A stretch of DNA of 64,000 nt from Luidia sarsii (lineage: Eukaryota > Echinodermata > Asteroidea > Paxillosida > Luidiidae): NCBI GenBank assembly GCA_949987565.1, contig OX465115.1, forward strand, positions 11,238,555 through 11,302,554. Direction: 5' to 3'. Position 1 is the first letter of the stretch. Every line of letters begins with the position of its first letter. The position numbers were made by a program, and so were the translations under genes. Shown piece after piece: positions 10,701 through 22,700 of this stretch. Below the pieces are notes generated by a model, which did no database searches, had not been told where the DNA came from, and saw only the letters and a list, made by a program, of their open reading frames with translations.

Positions 10701-13700
10701 AGAGTGACCTTTGTACCTTGATGGCTCGTCCTAAAACATTAATTTTTGATTAAATTTTGGCTTGGTTGTCATTATTCAAATAAAAACGCAACAATGTCAA
10801 ATTTGGTTTTGAAATTAGTTTAAATTTGTATCATTCATGAGAAGCACACTTCATCTTCATTTGTAAAGATTGAAACTTTTTGATGAAATTTGTCCATTTG
10901 TCACTTAGTGGATTGGCAAAATCAAATCGTTCATTTGGCAAGGGCCCCATAATCTAAAAAAGAAGAAGAATTCCCTCATTTTTGAGAAACTAAGGGGTAT
11001 TTTTGCCTTACTTTCATTTACACATGCAGTCTAAATCACATATTTTAGCCTTAAACAAGTAAAAGACAAACATTTTCCCAATGAAATCACAAAACTCTAC
11101 TTTTTAGGCCTATATGTGTGGCAAGCACAAACCACACAATGAGCTATTTTCAATGGCTCAATGCGTAGTGTTTATGTTAATTTTTTGGGGGGTGACCAAG
11201 ACAGGAGAAAATGGGTTGAGGAAACCTTTAGATACAGTAGCTTGAAGAATCCTTCAGAAAGCATTTCAACAGTTTCATCAAGTTCCTATAATTTTGCTAT
11301 GAATAATTCTAATTTGTGGTTTCCTGATTGTCCAAGCAAAAGGCTATAAGAAATAGGACCCTCAAAAGAAGATTTCATGAACTGATGTTTGTCAAAGTTA
11401 TTTCAGACCCACATCTCCTGATCAACATTCTTAATATGGTGGATCGGAGAGGGTAAAGTAAACATGAAAATCTTAATACGCAAAATTCTATGTGATAATT
11501 CAGCCTCATTAGTTCATTGGCCCAGGAGAGGACGGAACAGACCAAGACACTGTAACTTTGCTCAATCCTCCTCTGCTTGCCGCCTAGCTTTAATATCCAT
11601 GCCGACCACCGGGTCGACACAACAATGCAATGTACACAGAAGTAGGCCCACCTAAAGAGGCTGGGCCATAGGCCGCAACACAGTAATGCAATGTACAAAG
11701 TACATGAAGGCCTGCCTAAAGAGGCTGGGCCATAGGCCGCAACACAGTAATGCAATGTACAAAGTACATGTAGATGAAGGCCTGCCTAAAGAGGCTGGGC
11801 CATAGGCCGCAACACAGTAACGCAATGTACAAAGTACATGAAGGCCTGCCTAAAGAGGCTGGGCCATAGGCCGCAACACAGTAATGCAATGTACAAAGTA
11901 CATGTAGATGAAGGCCTGCCTAAAGAGGCTGGGCCATAGGCCGCAACACAGTAATGCAATGTACAAAGTAGATGAAGGCCTGCCTAAAGAGGCTGGGCCA
12001 TAGGCCGCAACACAGTAATGCAATGTACAAAGTACATGAAGGCCTGCCTAAAGAGGCTGGGCCATAGGCCGCAACACAGTAATGCAATGTACAAAGTACA
12101 TGTAGATGAAGGCCTGCCTAAAGAGGCTGGGCCATAGGCCGCAACACAGTAATGCAATGTACAAAGTAGATGAAGGCCCGCCTAAAGAGGCTGGGCCATA
12201 GGCCGCAACACAGTAATGCAATGTACAAAGTAGATGAAGGCCTGCCTAAAGAGGCTGGGCCATAGGCCGCAACACAGTAATGCAATGTACAAAGTACATG
12301 AAGGCCTGCCTAAAGAGGCTGGGCCATAGGCCGCAACACAGTAATGCAATGTACAAAGTACATGAAGGCCTGCCTAAAGAGTGGAACTGTAGTAGCTCAT
12401 CCTCGGGAAAAGAGTTTCTCGGCCTCTTCACGGCTTATATTCAATTCCCATTCAGCTACCTTTAAAAGTGCCTCAGGCAAAATTACTTTTAATATGTAGT
12501 CGTGGTGCTGAAAAGAAAGAAAAAAGCCTGTTAATGTGACTGAAAAGTAATTCAAGGGCCTTCCTCCAAAAAGCACTGCCTAAATTTGCTTCCAAGACAC
12601 ATAGGATCATAGCTTTTTGTAAATTTCCATGCAGGTGTGCTTCCAGAGAAGCAATATATGTTCAGAACCGAACCTGTTGAGCTTTCAGCTCAGCTTTGCC
12701 TATAAACGGCATGCTTCTGACAACAAATCACAAAACCTCATTCAACAAATGTCTTCATGTCCTTTCCAATACCACATAATTGATCACCTGAGGACATAAT
12801 TAGGGCAAATTTAGTTAAAGTCAATAGCAAAAACAAATTTTTGAACAGATATTAAAAAATGCTTTGCTGACAAAATCAACTGAAAAACTTTAATGCATAC
12901 ATGTATGGGATTCATGAATGAACTTTTGACCTATGACTACCAACCTTTGTTTCATTATCCCCAAATGTCCTGACAACTACCTCAGCAGCCTGCTCGAATT
13001 GTGCCTCAGTGAAGGGGCCCTTTGCAGCACCATACTTCAGTTGTTCTGCAAATAAACATAATAAACCAACATAATCCATTTTAGGCATGGTCTATAGAAG
13101 TATATCAGTTTAATTCAGGCCAAAATGAGCAATAACGCATGGCTTTTGGTTAGTCAGTAGTCACTGCAGTAGTCACAGTCACTGTTCTACCCCTCCATTA
13201 CTGCTGCTTGGGTTCTCAGCCTGATCCATAATGGATTGAGTTTTCAGTCCCAACCTATTTGTTTTTCCTGGGGTTTCCCTGCCTCTTCAATCATTTAGTT
13301 TAGTGGTTGAATAGAAGTTAAAATGTATTTAGCATGAAAGCATGCTCTGAATACATACCCCTGGAATGCCCTCCTTGCATGAAGCTCCTGTGGCGCCAGC
13401 ATGTAAGGTCCTGCAATCAAAGTTCCAGTAATAACAAAATGTACATGTGTTGTTATGCCCTTACTCATGTTGCCTACTTTTTGTTACCAGCCTCAGCTTT
13501 GTGATTGAAGTCTGGGTCTCATCAGACATGTCATCAGACCTGACACATTGCAGCAATGCCCTTTTCAAATATCTTTTTTTTTTAATTGGCTACTACTAGA
13601 AGAAACATTTTCCAGAAGCTTGGGCTTTGTTCATTAACTTCATTGAGCCCACTTTGTTTGATAAACTTTTAAAAATTATAAATATAAATGTTTTAGAGTA

Positions 13701-16700
13701 CATACTGCTCACCTTGCACTGGAAGATATTTTTAAGGTATTTTTTTTCCCGAAGTATTCTGTCTGTGAGGTCATCCTCTTTCATTTGTTCAATATGGTTC
13801 TTGCTGAAAAAAACCCACAGTAAATAAACATAAATAGGTTTAGATTTCTGTCCAAAACCAAAGATTGCATTAATAAAGGACAACTGTTCATTTCCAATTC
13901 ATTTCAGTGTGATTGAGCACGGGTGTTGGTTATGCCAATGCTAATGGTTCTCAAGGAACCTAAAGCATATTTGTACAACTGATTATTAAATGTAATTAAA
14001 TTGTCTGATCATAACCATGAGACTGATCGAGGAAATAATGAGTGCTTCTTTTGCAAGCCTTGAAACTGTATATTTATAAACCATTATTTTACTTACCTTT
14101 TGGTTTTACACTTTGTTGCTTCCTTTAATGATTCTATAAGAAATAAAAAGAAATGAAGCCAAATTCACAAAAGTTAGAGGGCCTGACATTTCGATCCTAA
14201 TAGGACCTTTCTCAAGGGCAAAGTCTAATTCAAAATGCCTCTCAGGGACATGCAAAAACATGACTAGGCTGGCTTACTTTCTGGATTAAAAAGGTTTAGG
14301 TTGTTCTAGTGTCATGAATGAGCAGTTTACAGCACTTTTATTCATGTTCATATTTAAAAACACTGGCATCAGAAAAACAGAATATGATGTGAAATACAGT
14401 ATCTTTATTTAAGCTGCAATGATCTACCACATGATCTTACCATCTGATGAAGAAGGAGCATCAGATTCCCGTGATGCGTTTTTTTTGCCTTGTTTCCGAG
14501 AAGCTTGACGTCGCTTTTTTCGATATGTTGACACCCTTTGCATGAGGCATACATACTGTGAGCTTTTCACCTGCATAATTATTAACAAAAGCAACAATAA
14601 TTTATTATCGGATTGACTGATTCTCTTTGTAATGCTGTCATGCTTATTATTAGCATGCTCTAGATGGACATAAATGGTTCAGCTATACATGCAACGTCTT
14701 AATTAAGTGTAGACAGCAAACAAACCATGCAGTTGCACTTTCACAACTTGTTGAATTAAGTTATCAAATTAACACATTTTCACGGGCTGGATGGGTGTTC
14801 AGGATTGACAGGCCATGCAGGCCACGCAGGCTAAGCAGCAACCAATGTTTTCCTTTCTTCCAAAAATACACTCGGCAAAAGTGATCAATATCAATAATAC
14901 ATTTTATGAGGCGTAAGATTTAGTATTGACAAATATTTCAAAGTGGCACTTCAGAACTTATGCAGAATTATCAATGTGTGCAATCTTACTGGAATCGCGC
15001 AAAATATGGATTTTTTTCGTATTATTACTAGCTAAACATATTGCATAGGTTGTTGTGTGAGAACAAGAAGCAGATATTGTATTCACACAAAAGGAAGGAA
15101 AGGAGATGTAAACTCAGTTACTATGCTTCCTGGTCTTGACTTAACATAACATGACTTAACAATAGCTATAGCTTCATTTCGTATACCTCATTCAAATAAA
15201 AGATATAGTTCATCTGCGATTTAGGATTGCTACATTGAATTCCCGTAAAAATTACAGTTGATTTTCGGTATTTTTTTGCGTTTATCCCTTACTGGACTGA
15301 GCTTTACGGGAATATCCTGTTTACTGCATTGCATCCTGGGATTGACCCAGTGTAGTCAGGAAATCCCCACGTCATGTGGTCATTATCATTAATACGTTTT
15401 TCTACCCACAAATTGCAATAGATTGCAAAGGTATTTAGATATCATAATCATTTTTCATAACTGTGGTATAGGTATCTTTATGAACTGACAGTTAGCGGTT
15501 TGTTATTCCCTTGATTTTCTTGTGAAGGTTTTGACACTTCGTGGTAGTTGTACACATGTACTGTACGTGTTCAATGTACGTGTTCAATGTACGCGTGCAA
15601 TGTACGTGTGCAATGATGCAGGAACGGTACATGTACAGTACAGTGTACATGTACAATGTACATGTACATGTATATACACATATACATGTGTATATAGTGT
15701 ATATACATGTGTATATGCATGTGTATACATGTACATATACATGTACATGTACCTGCACACATGTACATGCATGCACATGCATACATGTAAAGGTACATGT
15801 ACATATACATGTACATATGTATGCATGTACATGTATGTACTGTACATGTACATGCATACCGCGTACATGTACAGGCCAGCTACATGTACATGTATGCATA
15901 CCGGGTACATGTACAGGCCAGCTACATGTACAGGCTACATGTACACTGCAATGATGCAGGTATGGTACATGTACAGTACAGTGTACATGTACTGTATATA
16001 CATGTATATACATGTACATATACACATATGTTATGTTGCCCTTAAATTTGGAGGATTTTCACGGCAACAATTGCCGTGCCCTTTTAGCATGCACATTGCC
16101 GTCGTGCCCTTTTGGCCGATGGATAGTTGGGCAGATCGGACTGCCGGCCGCCGCACAGCCGTACCGTTAGCACAGCGCGCATGAAATAATACTGACTGCT
16201 GTGCAGTGTGTGTGCAGTACACATGGAAGCTTCACTGTACCGTGCGCAATGTCAGCTAAACATTGCACATGTCATAATTATTTACAGTTTCATGTCAACG
16301 AACTTTTAGTCCATGCATGCATACATGTACATGCATACATGTACATGCATACATGTACATGCATACATGTACATGCATACATGTAAATGCATACATGTAC
16401 ATGCATACATGTACATGTACATGTATGCATGTACATGTATGCATGTACATGTATGCATGTACATGTATGCACATGTACATGTTCATGTACATGTGTATAC
16501 ATGTACATGAACATGTACTTGTACCTGCATACATGTACGTGCATACATATATACATGCATACATGTACATGTATGCATGTACATGTATGCATGTACATGT
16601 ATACACACGTACATGTTCATGTACGTGTGTATACATGTACATGAACATGTACATGTACATGTATGCATGTACATGAACATGTACATGCATACATGTACAT

Positions 16701-19700
16701 GCATACATGTACATGTATGCATGTACATGTATGCATGGGAGGGCGTGTCGACAATGGACAGAGCAAGAGCACGCGGTAATGCACTGGGTTATAATCCCGG
16801 GATGCAATGCAGTAAAGCTACCGTAAACTGTAATGACAGGAAAAAACGTAAAATATACTGACTTTTCAACGTAATTTACGTCGTAAATTTAACTACAACA
16901 GTAGATTTAACGTTTTTGATTGGCACCCTAGCTGCCAGTGAATTTACCGTAAATTTTACAGGAAGATTTTTACACTAAATTTTACAGGAAGATTTTTACA
17001 CTAAATTACAGTGTATAATTATATCTTCTCTTGTGCATTTTGAGTATATCATCGGTAGTACTACTATCATGAATTCATAAGTCAAATTTCATAAATAATA
17101 ATTATATGGTCTGAATTTAGTCAATCTGCAGTTGTTAAAATGTAAAATGTACTCACGCATTTTTTTTTCTCCATGCTGTTGTCGAGGTTTACCGGTACAT
17201 GCAAAGCACTGTAAATAGAGAAAACAAATCTATTTGTAGCCTAAAAATAAATAAATCTGTAAATGGGTAGGGACACCCCAACTTAAAATACGGTGGAAAT
17301 TGGTTAAAAAAAATATTATCTTTTGATTGAAAATTACAAATAAATCCTCAGCTAACTCTAGGCTAAGCTTAGCCTATGCATTTTTATGCACTGCAACTGT
17401 GCAAAAGGCTTAATTGTAAAGGTTAGGCCCAGGACTAAAGGCCTAGGCTAGCCCCTAAAACAAGTTACAACTGACCGTTTGATCCCCAATGTTATTGTAT
17501 GACCAAATGGAATATGAATTATGATGTTGTATCGCGAATGGCCCAATTTTCGGACAAACAGCAATTTCAGGCTGACAACGTACGTCTAACCTAAGTAATC
17601 AGTCGCCTGTTGTCCCAGGTGATGGTGGATATATCGGTAACTAAAATGCTTATAACAGCCACACTGGTTTATTTTAATCCGAAACACAAAATAAACTCAC
17701 CAAATCAGCTCAAGATGAAACAGCAAGCAGATTGGAGAACAGTGCTCACGAGACTGGACACTTCACGCGTCCGGCCGTACGCTTAGTGCCTGTACATGTA
17801 CGTGTACGTGTACATGTACGCACATGTACACGTACACGTACAGTACATGTTCTGTACAGTACATGCACATGTACGGTGTACGTACTGAACATGTACATGT
17901 ACTTACGCGCTGTACGCCTAGGTATAGTTATGCAAGCCCTAGTGTTGTTGTAGTTGTTTGTGTTGTTGGCACACTACGGAGGATAATTGAATTTTGCGTC
18001 GGGAAAAAATAGTTTTGGAACGAGGATGGCATTTTAATGTCTCCTCATTTCCACAAAGTGCCAAAAAAAGCGCCCTCTATTTCGAAAAATGTCAAGGACT
18101 TTCGGTTTTAGTCTTTAATATCATTTGCATGCTAAAAATTAATTAGGAACATTTTTTTCATGAAAATTGGGGGTTATTTACCAAAAGGTTCACGTTCAAA
18201 CCCATCAACTAACGATTTATGCATTTTTTAATAGGGCTGTCATTGGGTGTCTGTAGACCACACAATGACATCGTTCTGGGGCTAATTACGTTAATTAAAA
18301 AATAATGGTAAACCCAAGCACTGTATAAAAATCAGGGAGTCATTTTTCACAAAGAGGGGAAATGTTCCCTTTTCGATCAAACGGACAGGTCGAATACGTT
18401 GCCAGTTATAGACGTTTGTTCTGTCTAAAAATGGGAAAAATGCTGATTTTCTGCTGAATTTCGAGGTTATAACAATCTTAATTTTTGAACTGTTTTTCTA
18501 TATTTGGGGGGCATTTTACTATTTTATTCAATGTCCAGAGTCTTAATTTCCCTTTGCATACCAATTTTCACACAAAACTTGCGGAAAACATGTAAAAAAC
18601 AACTTTTTAAAATTGTAGGTATTTCAATATCGGTTGCATATAGCCGCCGACACATTCGTTGGCATGAAGGGGTAAGGTAGCTATAATGTTTCAGGGGCTT
18701 TTTATGAGACTTTAAATATCGGACATTTAGCATTTTTTACCTTTTTTTTTTAGGAATGTTAAGGAATGGCCCATTCACTCCTCCTTTTGTAAAAATCAAC
18801 CCGGAAATTCAGTTTTTTGTTGCCTTTTTGACAACCTTCCACACAGTGAAATGGACTGCCCCTCATTCTCCCTGGTTATTCTGTGGATTGTGAGTTGCAG
18901 TAACGAGATTGATTTTTCTATGTAATTACACGGGACGTATGCCCCAAAGGGGGTTACCCTATTATTACTCTCTCTCGGGGACTTTTTAAAATAAAATTTA
19001 ATATACATTAAATCACCTAGTACATCAACAAAGAAACGGTCCAAAACTTGTTTCCTCACATTTCCTCCCTGCCATTTTTTTCTTCCGAACGATTTTGCAC
19101 CATGATCACCCACCCCTTTCTTATTAATTATTCATTCCAATTGTTGGTTATACTTTCCAGATCCCCTTTATCATTTTAATAAAATACGAGAGCTAAAAAT
19201 TTGCTCTCCTTAATTAACTTTGCTGATTTTAAGGAGAGCGATTTTTTTCTATGAAAAAAGAAAGAAAAAAACCACTCAATTCCAACGACAAAGAAAGAAA
19301 CCCATTATTATCCTAATTCGTGTTTTGTTTCGGTATTAAAATAAATTCCCATTTTTTTTAGCGTAACCGTCCCGCTAATACTCCTGGAAGTTCCGATCAG
19401 GCTTGAGTAGCGCAGCGTACTCCATCGTATGCAGCCACGTGCACTGCGCAGTATACAGTACATACATGTACATGTACAGTGTGTGCAAACGACGTGTTGT
19501 GTCTGTCACATTGCAGCGCGTAGGCTGGTTTCGGCCCTACTGGTCCTGTAGTGTCGCTTTGGCTTTACTTAGAGGCGGAAACCAAACCTAGACTTGCCAA
19601 CCTCGTTAACGTCGCGCGCAAAGGGAAATCGGTCATAACTAAAAATGCGCTACTTCCATCGTTCGTCTCCGAATGTTGTTTCCGAGTAATCTAATATTCA

Positions 19701-22700
19701 TCCCTTCGTCATTCATGTTGAAAGTGGTATTAAGAGAAAGAAGAGAATACAGGCTTCAATTTGAGGGTAAAATCGACAAATTTTGACAATGTTTACAGGG
19801 TGCGCTAGGCGGCCGGAAAACACGAGTTTGACTTTTTCTCCGCCATTTTAGCTCGATCTGCCGCGGCCGCACGGAGTGATTTGGCAATTTTGAACTTCCG
19901 ATATCTCAAGAAAGAAATGAAAAACCCTTCTCAAATATTCTAGAATTCTAGAAAATATATTTCTTATCAGGTGTGCGTACTTCGGTTGACCGCGAAACTC
20001 GAAATATCGCTGGTATAAATGTAATAAACATTAGTTTATTTGTTAGAAAACAACTGTAAGGGCTGGCGGAAGTCTACTAATCATTGCATACGTACACGTG
20101 CCGAGTGCACACACTGGGCAGCGAGGAGCACGAGCGCGATCGCGCTCCTTTCGTTTCAAGCCTGCATTCAAACAAATGAGGGCGCCCTTCAATCCACAAT
20201 CTGAGCATCATTGCAAAGATCCAAACAAAAGGGCCAAAAGCCACATAACTGGATTGGCAAGAGGGGGAGGGAGGGGAGGAGTGTGATCTAAAGAAGAGGG
20301 AGAGGGAGGACGAGGGAGGACGAGGGAGGGAGAGGGAGGGAGGGGGAGGGGAGGGAGGGAGAGGGAGGGAGGGGGAGGGGAGGGAGGGAGAGGGAGGGAG
20401 GGGGAGGGGAGGGAGGGAGAGGGAGGGAGAGGGAGGGAGGGGGAGGGGAGGGAGGGAGGGAGTGTGATCTAAAGAAGAGGGAGAGGGAGGACGAGGGAGG
20501 ACGAGGGAGGGAGAGGGAGGGAGGGGGAGGGGAGGGAGGGAGAGGGAGGGAGAGGGAGGGAGGGGGAGGGGAGGGAGGGAGGGAGTGTGATCTAAAGAAG
20601 AGGGAGAGGGAGGACGAGGGAGGACGAGGGAGGGAGAGGGAGGGAGGGGGAGGGGAGGGAGGGAGAGGGAGGGAGAGGGAGGGAGGGGGAGGGGAGGGAG
20701 GGAGGGAGTGTGATCTAAAGAAGAGGGAGAGGGAGGACGAGGGAGGACGAGGGAGGGAGAGGGAGGGAGGGGGAGGGGAGGGAGGGAGAGGGAGGGAGGG
20801 GGAGGGGAGGGAGGGAGTGTGATCTAAAGGAGAGGGAGAGGGAGGGAGGGGAGGGGAGGGAGGGAGGGAGGGGAGGGAGGGAGGGAGTGTGATCTAAAGG
20901 AGAGAGAGAGGGAGGGGAGGGGAGGGAGAGGGAGGACGAGGGAGGGAGAGGGAGGGAGGGGGGAGGGAGGGAGTGTGATCTAAAGGAGAGGGAGAGGGAG
21001 GGAGGGGGAGGGAGGGAGGGAGTGTGATCTACAGTAAAGGAGAGGGAGAGGGAGGGAGGGGAGAGAGGGAGGGAGGGAGGGGGAGGGGCCAAAGGGAGGG
21101 AGGGTAGGAGAGAGCCATCTACTGTACCCCTTCCCACATTGCCTGATAGCAAACACATGGTCACTCCCAATCCCCTTCACACGTAAATCAGAGCATGTCT
21201 CCAGGATGTTTTACAAAGACACACCTGAATGAAACCACAGACTGTGCACATTAACTGCCTTCTGTCATTCTGAGCTTTACACTGCAGTATATTACATCCC
21301 TTACACCAGTTGAACATTCATCTTGTGGTTTTAAAATCCCCTTGTTTGCCCTGTCTTCAACTTGCTTTTTTTTTTATGCTCTTTGGATGTTGAATTTTAG
21401 TTAACGGTACTTTCATATTCAGCAATGATAAATCAGCAATTACATTTATGTATGTTGCACACTGCTTGCCGACTTAAATGGCCAAAATGTGAATTTTGAA
21501 AATGTGTAGAGGGCCTGATCGGTAGCATGACCTATCCCTTTGAGAAAGGTCCTGCTACATGTACATGGAGGATCGAAAGACCTGGCCCTTTACATTTATT
21601 TCTATTCAGCAAAGAGAGTCGACTTTTTTCAGAGGCCCAACACTAACAGCGGCCCCAAGCCTGCTGGACTTGGGCCAGTAAAGCACAACATCAGCTCACC
21701 AAAACATTTGGTGACCAAGGAAATGTTCAATGATTCATAAATATGGGGGAAAAAATTGGACTGAACAAAGACTTGAACCCATGCCTATGGTTTAATGTAT
21801 CCAACCCTTAGGTACAATAGCAGGCTATCAGCCCAAAATTTCAACTCCAACTTTTTACAAGCATCATTGCTGAGGTTGGGGGTGCATTTCGGAAGTATTT
21901 CTTCACAGTTTTGCATCAAAATACCTAATACTTCAAACTTACAAGGGCGGTGTTTTAGTCCTGTCAGGACATTCCTCAAAAGACCCGAGTAATACTCAAG
22001 ATTTTGTGATATCCCATGCATGTAGGAACATACAAGTCCACTTCCGCTTCATAAAGTACGTGTAGCTTGCAGTTTAGGAAGAATCCGTTTAGCGCCTTTT
22101 CCTGGAAATTTTCTGAGGTACATGTACATGGAGGTGGGCCATGGCACAGCAGCGGAAGTGACCAAGGTAATGCCGATCATTCTCAGGTTCTTTTTGTTGC
22201 TTTGAAACCCAATACTTTCAGAGCCTGGCAACATGTATGTTTGACTGCTACACTGTGTGGGCGTTGGCACAGGGCTAATAATCCACATATCCTGGAGATA
22301 GACACAGCACAGATCAGACAGCGGCTATGTTCAGACCAGGGACTGCTTCAGTGCTAGTTTGCAGTTACTAGCACTAGTTTTTCTTAGCGGGGGTTCGAGT
22401 GGCTGACTGCAAAGTCCAAAATCACCTTACGTTCACACGCTACTACTGACACCAATGATTATGCAACACACTAAGGGCCACCAACACCGGATATGTGGGA
22501 TGGGGACTGGGTAAGCTATGTCCAAACGATAACACAGTGGGTGGTGGGTCGTAAAGGAACTCCCACAGGGCATGGGATCAGGATGAGACCCACTAATTTC
22601 TAAGGCTAAACTTAATCGGGTTAGCCTCGAATTTAGTCCCAGGATGCTGAAAAAATTTGTGTCCAAACGACAACTTTTTGTCAGTCGGGCTAACCCACTC

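Noticed and set aside
15492..16807. Many overlapping frames rich in Met, Tyr, Cys, Thr, His and Val
   Set aside because: All are translations of the alternating CATGTA microsatellite.
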